Shown: positions 1 through 9,038 of the stretch, piece by piece
How positions within the stretch are numbered: position 1 is the first letter of the stretch
Layout of the letters: every line of letters begins with the position of its first letter
NCBI RefSeq assembly: GCF_005844455.1
Contig: NZ_SPGF01000020.1
Location: 1-34,646, forward strand
Reading direction: 5' to 3'
Origin: Streptococcus mitis
GTDB taxonomy: Bacteria > Bacillota > Bacilli > Lactobacillales > Streptococcaceae
Length of the DNA: 34,646 bases
Notes under the pieces: generated by a model
Databases searched by the model: none
What the model saw: the letters and a program-made list of their open reading frames with translations, nothing else
What the model was told of the DNA's origin: nothing
Translations under genes and position numbers: made by a program

Positions 1-124
1 CGAGTACTAGCTATAAGCCAGTTGAACCATCTAATTTTTAGGAGGGCTGGGTGGCTAACTTCATTATAGAACTTTCAATAGCTAAGAAAAAATGGATGAA
101 AATGATGATAATAGCAGAAATGGA

Positions 125-180
125 TGGAATTTCTTTTTTGATTGTGATACAATAATTGTGATTATTAACGTGTATAGGGG
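125..180 (+). promoter_or_regulatory. cps operon promoter and wzg ribosome binding site
   Basis: An extended -10 element, TG-A-TACAAT, is seen at 145-153 (hexamer TACAAT 148-153). A -35 at the right spacing (about 125-130) is weak, which fits an extended -10 promoter. A purine-rich Shine-Dalgarno sequence (TAGGGGA) lies at about 175-181, just before the wzg ATG at 187. All genes from wzg to wzx run in the same direction with small gaps or overlaps, so this is the likely main promoter of the capsule operon. Positions 1-120 hold no gene that I can recognise. Confidence 0.75.
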
Positions 181-186
181 ATTGTC

Positions 187-1632
187 ATGAGTAGATATTC
201 AAAGAGAACTCGTTCAGGGAATGTGAAGCGAAGTATTAATGTAGCCTTATTAGCCATTTATTTATTATTGAGTGGCTCTTTGTTGTTCTTGATTTTTAGA
301 CATAATATCCTAGCCTTTAGGCATCTCAATATCTTAGCTACTGTTCTAGTTTTACTATCTGCTATCGTAGCTCTACTTTTAATAGTATATAAGAAAGCTG
401 AAAAGTTCACGATTTTCTTTTTGGTACTTGCGGTGCTGACTAGTTCGGTTTCGCTATTTGCTCTGCACCAATTTGTGGGCTTGACTAATCACATCAATGC
501 GACATCAAACTACTCAGAGTATTCGATGAGTGTTGTGGTTTTAAAAGATAGTGAAATCAACAACGTTACCCAGTTGGAGAGTGTAACAGGTCCGACTGAA
601 ACGGATAATGACAATATCCAAAAATTGATAGCGGATATTAAGACGACTCAGAGCAAAGACTTGGCGGTTGAACAAAGTGCATCTTACCTAGCAGCCTATA
701 AGAGCTTGATTTCAGGTGATGCGAAAGCGATTGTCTTGAACAGTGTCTTTGAAAACATCATTGAAGCGGAGTATCCAGATTATGCTTCGAAGATTAAGAA
801 AATCTATACGAAAAAACTAACCAAGGATGTTGCAGCACCAAAGGTATCTAAAAATCAATCCTTTAATATTTATATCAGTGGTATTGATACTTACGGACCT
901 ATCAGTTCAGTTTCACGTTCAGACGTCAACATCTTGATGACGGTAAATCGAGATACTAAGAAAATCCTTCTGACTACAACACCTCGAGATTCTTATGTTC
1001 CGATCGCGGACGGAGGAAATAATCAAAAGGATAAATTGACTCACGCGGGGATTTATGGAGTGGACTCATCAATTCATACCTTGGAAAATCTATATGGAGT
1101 TGATATTAACTACTATGTTCGTTTGAATTTCACCTCTTTCTTGAAATTGATTGACCTTCTAGGTGGTGTGGATGTTTATAATGACCAAGATTTCACTTCT
1201 TTGCATGGACAGTACCATTTTCCTGTCGGGAATGTTCATCTAGACTCTGAACAAGCCCTCGGTTTTGTCCGCGAACGCTACTCTCTAGCGGATGGAGATC
1301 GCGACCGTGGCCGGAACCAGCAAAAAGTCATTGTTGCCATCATTCAGAAGCTAACATCAACAGAGGCTTTAAAGAATTATGACAACATTATTCAAGGATT
1401 GCAAGATTCTCTTCAAACCAATATGCCTTTGGGAACCATGATGGATTTGGTTAATACACAGTTGGATAGTGGTGGTCAGTATAAGGTCAATTCCCAAGAC
1501 TTAAAAGGAACTGGTAGAACGGATCTTCCATCCTACGCTATGCCAGATAGCAAGCTCTATATGATGGAAATTGATGAAAGTAGCTTGGCCGCATCCAAGG
1601 CAGCTATCAAAGATGTGATGGAGGGTAAGTAG
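187..1632 (+). CDS. wzg: Wzg/CpsA, LytR-CpsA-Psr family capsule ligase
   Basis: This is the first gene of the capsule operon. LCP-family proteins transfer undecaprenyl-linked glycopolymers to peptidoglycan, and CpsA/Wzg is the capsule-associated member in streptococci. The 481-residue protein has three N-terminal membrane segments (about residues 17-37, 46-68 and 73-92). An accessory domain follows, then the extracellular LCP domain in the second half. That domain contains the [10 protein letters not shown] strand, the acidic/arginine stretch around [10 protein letters not shown] and the [10 protein letters not shown] motif. The Arg/Asp residues fit the pyrophosphate-binding site of the family. 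The length is normal. The next gene starts one base after its stop, which indicates a tight operon. Confidence 0.96.
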   Translation: MSRYSKRTRSGNVKRSINVALLAIYLLLSGSLLFLIFRHNILAFRHLNILATVLVLLSAIVALLLIVYKKAEKFTIFFLVLAVLTSSVSLFALHQFVGLTNHINATSNYSEYSMSVVVLKDSEINNVTQLESVTGPTETDNDNIQKLIADIKTTQSKDLAVEQSASYLAAYKSLISGDAKAIVLNSVFENIIEAEYPDYASKIKKIYTKKLTKDVAAPKVSKNQSFNIYISGIDTYGPISSVSRSDVNILMTVNRDTKKILLTTTPRDSYVPIADGGNNQKDKLTHAGIYGVDSSIHTLENLYGVDINYYVRLNFTSFLKLIDLLGGVDVYNDQDFTSLHGQYHFPVGNVHLDSEQALGFVRERYSLADGDRDRGRNQQKVIVAIIQKLTSTEALKNYDNIIQGLQDSLQTNMPLGTMMDLVNTQLDSGGQYKVNSQDLKGTGRTDLPSYAMPDSKLYMMEIDESSLAASKAAIKDVMEGK

Positions 1633-1633
1633 C

Positions 1634-2365
1634 ATGATAGACATCCATTCACACATCGTTTTTGATGTGGATGATGGTCCAAAGTCGATAGAGGAGAGTA
1701 AAAACCTTTTAAGAGAAGCCTATAGTCAAGGGGTTAGGACCATTGTTTCCACGTCTCATCGTCGGAAAGGAATGTTTGAGACACCAGAAGAGAAAATAGC
1801 AACTAACTTTTTGAAAGTTCGCGAAATGGTCAAGGAGGTGGCAGATGATCTTGTCATCGCCTATGGTGCAGAAATATACTATACGCCAGATGTTGTCGAA
1901 AAATTGGAAAAGAAATTGATTCCAACCCTCAATGATAGTCACTATGCTTTGATTGAGTTTAGTATGAATACCCCCTATCGAGATATACATAAAGGACTGA
2001 GTGATATTCTCATGTTGGGAATCACACCAGTTATTGCCCATATTGAGCGTTATGATGCTCTAGAAAATAATGAAAAGCGCGTTCGGGAACTGATTGATAT
2101 GGGGTGCTATACCCAGGTCAATAGTTCTCATGTCTTGAAACCAAAACTCTTTGGAGAAACCTACAAATTCATGAAAAAGAGAGCTCAGTATTTCTTGGAA
2201 CGTGATCTAGTTCATGTCATTGCTAGTGATATGCATAACTTGGATCGTAGACCACCTCATATGGAAGAAGCCTATGACATCATAGCTAAAAAGTATAGCG
2301 AAGATAAGGCGAGGGAACTCTTCAAAGATAACCCACGAAAAATAATAATGGATCAATTGATTTAG
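1634..2365 (+). CDS. wzh: Wzh/CpsB, Mn-dependent PHP-family protein-tyrosine phosphatase
   Basis: This enzyme dephosphorylates the tyrosine-phosphorylated tail of the kinase Wze/CpsD and so tunes capsule chain length and amount. The 243-residue protein shows the metal-binding pattern of the PHP fold: [13 protein letters not shown] at the N-terminus (H5, H7), YGAEIYY around residue 78, PVIAHIERY (His near 136) and VIASDMHN near residue 199 (Asp and His). Its length matches streptococcal CpsB. It sits in the fixed wzg-wzh-wzd-wze order, with a one-base gap upstream and an eight-base gap downstream. Confidence 0.96.
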   Translation: MIDIHSHIVFDVDDGPKSIEESKNLLREAYSQGVRTIVSTSHRRKGMFETPEEKIATNFLKVREMVKEVADDLVIAYGAEIYYTPDVVEKLEKKLIPTLNDSHYALIEFSMNTPYRDIHKGLSDILMLGITPVIAHIERYDALENNEKRVRELIDMGCYTQVNSSHVLKPKLFGETYKFMKKRAQYFLERDLVHVIASDMHNLDRRPPHMEEAYDIIAKKYSEDKARELFKDNPRKIIMDQLI

Positions 2366-2373
2366 GAGAAACA

Positions 2374-3066
2374 ATGAAAGAACAAAATATGATGGAAATT
2401 GATGTATTTCAATTGCTTAAAATTCTATGGAAACGGAAAGTTCTAATTGCATTGGTAGCAATCGTAACAGGGGTAGTAGCCTTTGCCTATAGTAGCTTTA
2501 TCGTAAAGCCTGAATATACCAGTACGACACGTATCTATGTAGTTAATCGTAATCAGGGAGATAAACCTGGATTGACAAACCAAGATTTGCAAGCAGGATC
2601 TTACTTGGTTAAAGACTATCGTGAAATTATTCTTTCGCAAGACGTTTTGGAGAAGGTCGCAACGGATTTGAAACTGGATCTTCCTGCAAAAGGTTTGGCT
2701 AGTAAAATCAAGGTGACCGTACCGGCTGATACACGTATCGTATCTATCTCTGTTACAGATCGTGCGCCTGAAGAAGCAAGTCGTATCGCCAACTCATTGA
2801 GAGAGGTTGCAGCTCAAAAGATTATAAGTGTTACACGGGTTTCGGATGTGACGACACTCGAAGAGGCTCGCCCAGCAACTTCACCATCTTCACCAAACAT
2901 TCGTCGTAATACCGTGATTGGATTTCTCGCTGGAGCGGTTGTGATGATTGTCGCGGTTCTCCTTATTGAACTCCTAGATACACGAGTTAAACGACCAGAA
3001 GACGTTGAAGATGTTATGCAAATTGCATTATTGGGAGTTGTTCCAAATTTGGATAAATTGAAATAG
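2374..3066 (+). CDS. wzd: Wzd/CpsC, polysaccharide co-polymerase and membrane adaptor of the tyrosine kinase
   Basis: This Wzz-family membrane protein activates the cytoplasmic kinase Wze and influences polymer length. Its 230 residues show the expected topology: a short cytoplasmic N-terminus ([15 protein letters not shown]), a first membrane segment at about 22-43, an extracellular loop, and a second membrane segment at about 178-199 preceded by a proline/serine-rich stretch ([11 protein letters not shown]). A short cytoplasmic tail contacts the kinase. In Gram-positive systems adaptor and kinase are separate proteins, as here. AGGAGA lies just before the start codon. Confidence 0.96.
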   Translation: MKEQNMMEIDVFQLLKILWKRKVLIALVAIVTGVVAFAYSSFIVKPEYTSTTRIYVVNRNQGDKPGLTNQDLQAGSYLVKDYREIILSQDVLEKVATDLKLDLPAKGLASKIKVTVPADTRIVSISVTDRAPEEASRIANSLREVAAQKIISVTRVSDVTTLEEARPATSPSSPNIRRNTVIGFLAGAVVMIVAVLLIELLDTRVKRPEDVEDVMQIALLGVVPNLDKLK

Positions 3067-3075
3067 GAGAGAAAA

Positions 3076-3768
3076 ATGCCAACGTTAGAGATTGCACATA
3101 AAAAACTGGATCAGGCAAGAAAAGCAGAAGAATACTACAATGCCCTTCGCACCAATATTCAACTGAGTGGAAATAACTTAAAAGTGATTTCCATTACATC
3201 AGTAAAATCAGGGGAAGGGAAGTCAACTACTTCTACCAATATTGCTTGGGCCTTTGCGCGTGCTGGATATAAGACGCTTTTAATTGATGCCGATATCCGT
3301 AATTCTGTCATGTCAGGTGTTTTTAAATCACGTGAAAAGATTACGGGATTAACAGAATTCTTATCAGGGACAACAGATTTATCACAAGGATTATGTGATT
3401 CGAATATTGAAAATTTGTTTGTCATTCAAGCTGGTTCCGTTTCCCCAAATCCAACAGCTTTGTTGCAAAGTGAGAATTTTAAGACTATGCTTGACACTTT
3501 GCGCAAGTACTTCGATTACATTATTGTGGATACTGCCCCTATCGGAGTCGTGATTGATGCAGCTATCATCACTCAGAAATGTGATGCTTCAATCTTGGTG
3601 ACTGCAGCTGGTGAAACAAACCAACGTGATATCCAAAAAGCCAAAGAACAATTGGAACAAACAAGTAAACCATTCTTAGGGATTGTATTAAATAAATTGA
3701 ATACCTCGGTTGAAAAATATGGATCATATGGATCATATGGGTCTTATGGCTCCTATGGGAAAAAATAA
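3076..3768 (+). CDS. wze: Wze/CpsD, BY-kinase (autophosphorylating tyrosine kinase)
   Basis: This bacterial tyrosine kinase controls capsule synthesis through phosphorylation of its own C-terminal tyrosine cluster. The 230-residue protein has Walker A (SGEGKST, about residue 49-55), Walker A' (LLIDADIR) and Walker B-like IIVDTAPIG. The C-terminus is four YGS units followed by YGKK, giving five tyrosines. It is the substrate of the phosphatase encoded two genes upstream and needs Wzd for activity. The tyrosine tail is encoded by a nine-base DNA repeat (about 3718-3758), which could change length by slippage. Confidence 0.97.
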   Translation: MPTLEIAHKKLDQARKAEEYYNALRTNIQLSGNNLKVISITSVKSGEGKSTTSTNIAWAFARAGYKTLLIDADIRNSVMSGVFKSREKITGLTEFLSGTTDLSQGLCDSNIENLFVIQAGSVSPNPTALLQSENFKTMLDTLRKYFDYIIVDTAPIGVVIDAAIITQKCDASILVTAAGETNQRDIQKAKEQLEQTSKPFLGIVLNKLNTSVEKYGSYGSYGSYGSYGKK

Positions 3769-3789
3769 GAGATGGCTTAGGAAGATATT

Positions 3790-5157
3790 ATGGAAGAAAA
3801 GGGATTGAAGATTACTTTGGCGGTAATCCAGAGTTTTCTTGTCATTATATTAGCTTATTTACTTAGTTTTGTAAGAGAAACAGAGATTGTGAACACCTCT
3901 GTTATCATCTTGTTCATTCTGCATTTTGTTGTTTTTAACATCAGTGATTATGAGCGTGATTTTTTTAAAAGGGGTTATTTGGCTGAGTTTATCAGCACTA
4001 CAAAATATATCGTTTTCTTTGCTTTAGCCATCAGTATTTCAAACTTCTTTTTAGAAGATCGTTTTAGTATCTCTAGACGAGGCATGATTTATTTTTTGAC
4101 AATACATTCTATTTTGTTGTATTTGTTGAATCTGTGCATTAAACGCTATAGGAGACGTATCTTTCCAAATTTCAAGGGGAGTAAAAAGATATTCTTGATA
4201 ACAGCTACTTCCAGAGTTGAGAAAGTTGTGGATAGACTGATAGAGTCGGGAGATATTTTTTGGGAATTGGTGGCGGTTAGTGTTTTGGATCAGCCTAATT
4301 TTCAGCATGCGTCCGTAACCGTTGTACCTGCAGAGAACATCTTAGACTTTGCTACCCATGAAGTTGTTGATGAAGTTTTTATCAATTTACCAAGTGAAGA
4401 GTATGACATTGGGGAGTTCATCTCTCTTTTTGAAACAATGGGAATTGACGTGACAGTCAACCTGAATGCTTTCAATAACTATCTAGGTAGCGATAAAAAG
4501 ATTCGCGGAATGGCAGGCTTGAATGTCATTACGTTTTCTACAAAATTTTATAAGACAAGCCATGTTATTGCTAAACGCTTCATTGATATCATAGGTTCAA
4601 TTATCGGACTACTTATTTGTGGATTGGTGAGTATTGTTTTGGTTCCGGTGATTCGAAAAGATGGCGGACCCGCTATTTTTTCTCAAACTCGTATCGGAAA
4701 AAATGGTCGACATTTCACTTTTTATAAATTTAGATCTATGTGCGTGGATGCTGAGAAAAAGAAACAAGAGCTCCTTGCACAAAATACCATGCAAGGTGGT
4801 ATGTTTAAAGTTGATGATGATCCTCGTATAACAAAGATAGGGAGATTTATCCGTAAGACCAGTCTAGATGAACTTCCTCAGTTTTGGAATGTTTTAATGG
4901 GAGATATGAGTTTGGTTGGGACACGTCCCCCAACAGTTGATGAGTATGAAAAATATACTCCTGAACAAAAACGTCGTCTTAGTTTTAAGCCTGGAATTAC
5001 TGGTCTATGGCAGGTGAGTGGTCGTAGTAAAATCACGGATTTTGATGATGTTGTCAAGCTGGACGTGGCTTATATTGATGATTGGACCATCTGGAAAGAT
5101 ATTGAAATATTGTTAAAGACCGTCAAAGTGGTATTTATGAGAGAAGGGGCGAAGTGA
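3790..5157 (+). CDS. wchA: WchA/CpsE, UDP-glucose:undecaprenyl-phosphate glucose-1-phosphate transferase
   Basis: This enzyme initiates the capsule repeat unit by moving glucose-1-phosphate onto undecaprenyl phosphate. The 455 residues comprise hydrophobic N-terminal membrane segments (about 9-125), a central nucleotide-binding-like region, one more membrane segment near 265-285, and a C-terminal bacterial sugar-transferase domain. That domain carries KFRSM, LPQFWNVLMGDMSLVGTRPP and PGITGLWQVSGRS, which are family hallmarks. Glucose specificity is inferred from close similarity to pneumococcal WchA as I remember it and from its partner WchF. It stops 28 bases before the wchF start chosen here. 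Confidence 0.95.
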   Translation: MEEKGLKITLAVIQSFLVIILAYLLSFVRETEIVNTSVIILFILHFVVFNISDYERDFFKRGYLAEFISTTKYIVFFALAISISNFFLEDRFSISRRGMIYFLTIHSILLYLLNLCIKRYRRRIFPNFKGSKKIFLITATSRVEKVVDRLIESGDIFWELVAVSVLDQPNFQHASVTVVPAENILDFATHEVVDEVFINLPSEEYDIGEFISLFETMGIDVTVNLNAFNNYLGSDKKIRGMAGLNVITFSTKFYKTSHVIAKRFIDIIGSIIGLLICGLVSIVLVPVIRKDGGPAIFSQTRIGKNGRHFTFYKFRSMCVDAEKKKQELLAQNTMQGGMFKVDDDPRITKIGRFIRKTSLDELPQFWNVLMGDMSLVGTRPPTVDEYEKYTPEQKRRLSFKPGITGLWQVSGRSKITDFDDVVKLDVAYIDDWTIWKDIEILLKTVKVVFMREGAK

Positions 5158-5185
5158 TTTGTGCCCTCAGCCTGTTAGGAGAGAA

Positions 5186-6364
5186 ATGAAACAGTCAGTT
5201 TATATTATTGGTTCAAAGGGGATTCCTGCTAAGTATGGAGGATTTGAAACCTTTGTTGAAAAATTAACCGAATATCAAAAAGACAGCAACATACAATACT
5301 ATGTTGCTTGTATGCGTGAAAATTCAGCTAAATCTGGCATCACGGATGACCAGTTTGAGCATAATGGGGCCATTTGTTTCAACATTGATGTACCTAATAT
5401 TGGACCGGCTCGTGCCATCGCTTACGATATTGCAGCGGTCAACAAGGCTATTGAATTGGCTAAGGAAAACAAGGACGAGGCTCCCATTTTTTACATTCTA
5501 GCTTGTCGCATTGGCCCTTTTATTTCTGGGCTTAAGAACAAAATTCGTGCAATCGGAGGTCGTTTGTTGGTAAATCCAGATGGTCATGAATGGCTGCGAG
5601 CAAAATGGAGTCTGCCAGTTCGTAAGTACTGGAAAATCTCTGAGCAACTCATGGTCAAACATGCAGATTTACTGGTCTGTGACAGTAAAAATATTGAACA
5701 ATATATCCAGGAGGATTATAAGCAATATCAACCAAAGACCACCTATATTGCCTATGGGACAGATACTGCTCCGTCAATCCTGAAAGCAGAAGATGCCAAA
5801 GTTCGAAATTGGTATCAGGAAAAAGGAGTTAGCGAAAATGGCTATTATCTAGTAGTGGGACGATTTGTTCCTGAAAATAACTACGAAGCCATGATTCGTG
5901 AATTTATCAAATCTAAGTCTAGGAAAGACTTTGTCCTCATCACAAATGTGGAGCAAAATAAATTTTACAATCAGTTGTTACAGGATACTGGTTTTGATAA
6001 AGATCCTAGGGTCAAATTTGTTGGGACTGTCTATGACCAAGAGTTGCTCAAGTACATTCGTGAAAATGCCTTTGCCTATTTCCATGGGCATGAGGTTGGA
6101 GGAACCAACCCTTCTCTACTGGAAGCCCTAGCATCCACAAAACTAAATTTGTTGCTAGATGTTGGCTTTAACCGTGAGGTTGGTGAAGACGGGGCCATTT
6201 ATTGGAAAAAAGATGAGTTGGCACGCGTCATTGAGGAAGTAGAAGGATTCAATCAGGAAGCGATAGCCAATTTGGATTTCAAGTCAAGCCAAAGAATCCT
6301 CTCAGCTTTCACATGGGAAAAGATTGTGTCAGATTATGAGGAAGTGTTTAAGGAGGAAAATTAG
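5186..6364 (+). CDS. wchF: WchF-type rhamnosyltransferase (GT4 with DUF1972 N-terminus)
   Basis: This is probably the second transferase of the pathway, adding L-rhamnose to the WchA-linked glucose. I chose the ATG at 5186 (392 residues, beginning MKQSVYIIGSKGIPAKYGG) because TAGGAGAG lies just before it and the family begins this way. An upstream in-frame TTG at 5159 would add nine unlikely residues. The N-terminal SKGIPAKYGGFETF motif is typical of DUF1972. The C-terminal half has VVGRFVPENNYEAMIREF and HGHEVGGTNPSLLEALA, the GT4 nucleotide-sugar site with an E-x7-E-like pattern. The stop overlaps the next start by one base. Confidence 0.9.
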   Translation: MKQSVYIIGSKGIPAKYGGFETFVEKLTEYQKDSNIQYYVACMRENSAKSGITDDQFEHNGAICFNIDVPNIGPARAIAYDIAAVNKAIELAKENKDEAPIFYILACRIGPFISGLKNKIRAIGGRLLVNPDGHEWLRAKWSLPVRKYWKISEQLMVKHADLLVCDSKNIEQYIQEDYKQYQPKTTYIAYGTDTAPSILKAEDAKVRNWYQEKGVSENGYYLVVGRFVPENNYEAMIREFIKSKSRKDFVLITNVEQNKFYNQLLQDTGFDKDPRVKFVGTVYDQELLKYIRENAFAYFHGHEVGGTNPSLLEALASTKLNLLLDVGFNREVGEDGAIYWKKDELARVIEEVEGFNQEAIANLDFKSSQRILSAFTWEKIVSDYEEVFKEEN

Positions 6365-7260
6365 TGTCAGTCGAATTGAAATATGACAAATCAGATATTA
6401 TTTTTCTTGATGAGGAAGGCTTGAAAAAATATCAGGCTGAGCTACTTAAAATGATCTCAGATATTTTTAAATTTTTTGATGAGCATGGAATCCATTACTC
6501 CTTGAGTGGTGGGAGTATTTTAGGTGCAATTCGACATAAGGGGTTTATTCCATGGGATGATGATGTAGATATCAATATTCCTCGCGAAAGTTATGATAAG
6601 CTTGTTTCTCTTTGTAACGCCTGTAAAGATTTTAGTGATCATTATTATCTTCAATCTCCAAATAGTCATCCTGAACTTGGGCTACATGTTTCCCAAATTC
6701 GTAAGAGGGGAACGGTAGCTCGCAGAAAATATGACCATTCAGCTGATGAATGTGGCATTTCGATAGATCTTTACATTGTGGAAAATGTTTATGATAATGT
6801 AGTGAAACGATTCTTTCAAGGATATACAAGTATGTTTTTGACTTTTGCTTTGGCTTCTGTACGAGAAACAAAGAATCATGCTCTGATGAAAGAAATGTTT
6901 AGACTAGAAGGTAGGAAGCTAAATTACTCCGCTGGAAAGTTGATGGTTGGTTGGTTTTTTGGCATTATTCCAATTGAGAAATGGCTAAACTGGCTTGATA
7001 AATGTAATTCAAGCTGTAAGGACTCAAATACAAAATATGTATCCATACCTACAGGAAGAAAACACTTTAGACGCGAGACTTACTTGCGAGAGAATATGAA
7101 TGTTTATAAAAAGGTACCCTTTGAAGATTTGATGGTGAATGTTCCTGTTTGGTCAGAAGAATATTTAGAAATGTTCTACGGTAAAGATTATATGGTCGTT
7201 CCTTCTGTTGATAGGAGAGAGCAACATTTATTTTTAGAGTTGAGTTATGGAGAAGAATAA
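6364..7260 (+). CDS. LicD-family phosphotransferase, probable alditol-phosphate transferase to capsule
   Basis: LicD proteins transfer phosphocholine or other phosphoalcohols from CDP-activated donors to sugars; animal fukutin and FKRP belong to the same superfamily and use CDP-ribitol. The 298-residue protein has the family core at residues 48-70 (SGGSILGAIRHKGFIPWDD and the following D67/D69), which forms the metal and nucleotide site. The GTG start at 6364 overlaps the wchF TAG, and a strong AAGGAGG lies immediately upstream. The next two genes appear to make a CDP-alditol, so I infer an alditol-phosphate donor rather than choline. No membrane segment is evident, so it probably acts at the cytoplasmic membrane face. 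Confidence 0.85.
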   Translation: MSVELKYDKSDIIFLDEEGLKKYQAELLKMISDIFKFFDEHGIHYSLSGGSILGAIRHKGFIPWDDDVDINIPRESYDKLVSLCNACKDFSDHYYLQSPNSHPELGLHVSQIRKRGTVARRKYDHSADECGISIDLYIVENVYDNVVKRFFQGYTSMFLTFALASVRETKNHALMKEMFRLEGRKLNYSAGKLMVGWFFGIIPIEKWLNWLDKCNSSCKDSNTKYVSIPTGRKHFRRETYLRENMNVYKKVPFEDLMVNVPVWSEEYLEMFYGKDYMVVPSVDRREQHLFLELSYGEE

Positions 7261-7980
7261 GTGAAAGTAGCAATTTTAACAGCTTCAGGCATTGGAAGCC
7301 GTATTGGTCAAGATATCCCTAAGCAATTTATCCATGTTGAAAATAAACCAGTCATTATCTATACACTAGAAAAATTTCAAAATCATCCAGAAATTGATGA
7401 AATATGTATTGTCATCTTAAAAGGATGGGAACAGATGGTTAAGGCTTATGCAGAACAATTTGGAATTACAAAGTTGACGATGATAACTTTGGGAGGTCAG
7501 TCTGGTCAAGAATCAATCTATAATGGACTTAGAGCGGTTAAAGAAGCTCATCCAGATGAGGATGTGACCGTATTAATTCATGACGGGAATCGTCCTTTAG
7601 TAAGCAATGATATTATTAGCAACGCTTTAGCAACATACCAACAATTTGGAAATGCTGTTGCAGCGATACCAACGACTGAGGTAGTATTTGTTTTAGAAAA
7701 CCCACAATCAACTTCGTCCACAGAAGCATTGAATCGTGACTTGTTGAGACGAACACAAACTCCTCATGTTTACCACCTTGATAATATTCTATCGCTTCAT
7801 GAAAAAGCATTAGAAAATGGGATAACTGATGTTGCAGCATCATGCCAACTCATGCAACTATTCGGTGAAAAGAGTTATTTCTCTCTGGGATCAGAGAAAA
7901 ATTTGAAAATTACGACTGTAGAAGATCTCGATATTTTTAAAGCCTTATTGAGTTCAACTCGAGATAAGTGGATTAAATAG
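7261..7980 (+). CDS. IspD/TarI-like cytidylyltransferase, probable CDP-alditol pathway enzyme (AbpA/MnpA type)
   Basis: The protein belongs to the IspD fold that couples CTP to a sugar- or alditol-phosphate. Visible motifs in the 239 residues are TASGIGSRIGQDIPKQF (6-23, CTP loop with Arg and Lys), GGQSGQESIYNGL (78-90), HDGNRP (107-112, where IspD/TarI usually have DAVRP or DGARP), RTQTP (164-168) and KITTVEDL (216-223). Its start is a GTG immediately after the LicD TAA. In pneumococcal capsules of the arabinitol type, AbpA activates xylulose-5-phosphate; in the mannitol type, MnpA activates fructose-6-phosphate. Either would fit here. A housekeeping IspD role is unlikely in this setting. 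The exact substrate cannot be read from the sequence. Confidence 0.82.
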   Translation: MKVAILTASGIGSRIGQDIPKQFIHVENKPVIIYTLEKFQNHPEIDEICIVILKGWEQMVKAYAEQFGITKLTMITLGGQSGQESIYNGLRAVKEAHPDEDVTVLIHDGNRPLVSNDIISNALATYQQFGNAVAAIPTTEVVFVLENPQSTSSTEALNRDLLRRTQTPHVYHLDNILSLHEKALENGITDVAASCQLMQLFGEKSYFSLGSEKNLKITTVEDLDIFKALLSSTRDKWIK

Positions 7981-7982
7981 TA

Positions 7983-9038
7983 ATGACATTATTATTAAAT
8001 AAAATATATAGACAAGATGTAGAATCTTCTCTAGAAACAATTGTCAATATTAATGACTTGAAAGGCAAGTCAATTTTAATTACTGGAGCTTCTGGTTTGA
8101 TTGGTTCAAGTGTCATTGATCAGTTATTATTGCTAAATGAAATAAGGAATTTTAACATTAAAATTTTTTGTTGTGGAAGAAAGGTTGAATCATTAGAAAA
8201 ACGATTTGGTAGACAAACAGAGTATTTACACTTTGTGTTCTATGATGCGACTGAAGTACCTCACTTTGATTTTGCAGTGGATTACATTATTCATGCTGCT
8301 AGTCCTGCTAGTCCTGAATTATATGTGAATCAGCCTGTAGAAACAATGGCTAGTAATTTTCTGGGCATGTATAATCTACTGGAATACGCCAAAAATTCTA
8401 AAGTTTCAAATCTAGTTTATATCTCATCTAGTGAAGTTTATGGAATTAGCACTAGTAATAATCCTTTGGACGAAAATTATATTGGAACTGTTGATCATCT
8501 TAGCGTACGGTCTTCTTATGCCAGTTCAAAAAGAGCTACTGAAACACTTTGTGCTAGTTTTGCTTCCGAGTATGGAATCAAAATAATGATAGTAAGGCCA
8601 GGACATATCTATGGTCCTAGTGCCAAGGACTTTGATAATCGTGTATCATCATTTTTTATGACAGAAGCGATTGCTGGGCGTGATATCGTTATGAAAAGTA
8701 CAGGTAGTCAGTTAAGGTCCTATTGTTATAGTTTGGATTGTGCCAGTGCAATTCTAAGTGTTCTTCTTTCGGGTGGATCAGGACAAGCTTATAATGTTTC
8801 CAATCCAAATTCAATTATTACTATAAAACAGATGGCTGAAATTATTTCTCGAGTTGGCAATGTGAAACTCACCATGACTATTCCTAGTAATCAAGAAATT
8901 AAACAGACTAATCCTATGCAGAATGCCAGCCTTAGGAGTGATAAGCTAGAAGGCTTAGGTTGGCAAGGATGTTTTACGGCTGAGGAAGGTTTACAACATA
9001 CATACAATATTTTAAAGGAGTTATCCAGTGAAAAGTGA
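7983..9038 (+). CDS. Extended SDR oxidoreductase, probable CDP-ketose reductase (AbpB/MnpB type)
   Basis: This NAD(P)-dependent epimerase/dehydratase-superfamily protein has 351 residues. Seen: a Rossmann loop GASGLIG (35-41), HAASPASP (104-111), SSSEVYG (148-154), and the catalytic pair Y179-x3-K183 in SSYASSKRA. It resembles UDP-glucuronate decarboxylases and sugar-nucleotide dehydratases in layout. It is placed two bases after the cytidylyltransferase, so I infer that it reduces a CDP-ketose to a CDP-alditol, as the second enzyme does in the known CDP-arabinitol and CDP-mannitol capsule pathways. An independent role in nucleotide-sugar epimerisation is the main alternative. Its last 11 bases overlap the next gene. 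Confidence 0.75.
   Translation: MTLLLNKIYRQDVESSLETIVNINDLKGKSILITGASGLIGSSVIDQLLLLNEIRNFNIKIFCCGRKVESLEKRFGRQTEYLHFVFYDATEVPHFDFAVDYIIHAASPASPELYVNQPVETMASNFLGMYNLLEYAKNSKVSNLVYISSSEVYGISTSNNPLDENYIGTVDHLSVRSSYASSKRATETLCASFASEYGIKIMIVRPGHIYGPSAKDFDNRVSSFFMTEAIAGRDIVMKSTGSQLRSYCYSLDCASAILSVLLSGGSGQAYNVSNPNSIITIKQMAEIISRVGNVKLTMTIPSNQEIKQTNPMQNASLRSDKLEGLGWQGCFTAEEGLQHTYNILKELSSEK

Noticed and set aside
5159-5185. Upstream TTG start for wchF adding nine residues
   Set aside because: No ribosome binding site before it; the ATG at 5186 has a good one and matches the family N-terminus.
7261-7980. Housekeeping IspD of isoprenoid synthesis
   Set aside because: Mitis-group streptococci use the mevalonate pathway, and the gene lies between a LicD and an SDR in a capsule operon.
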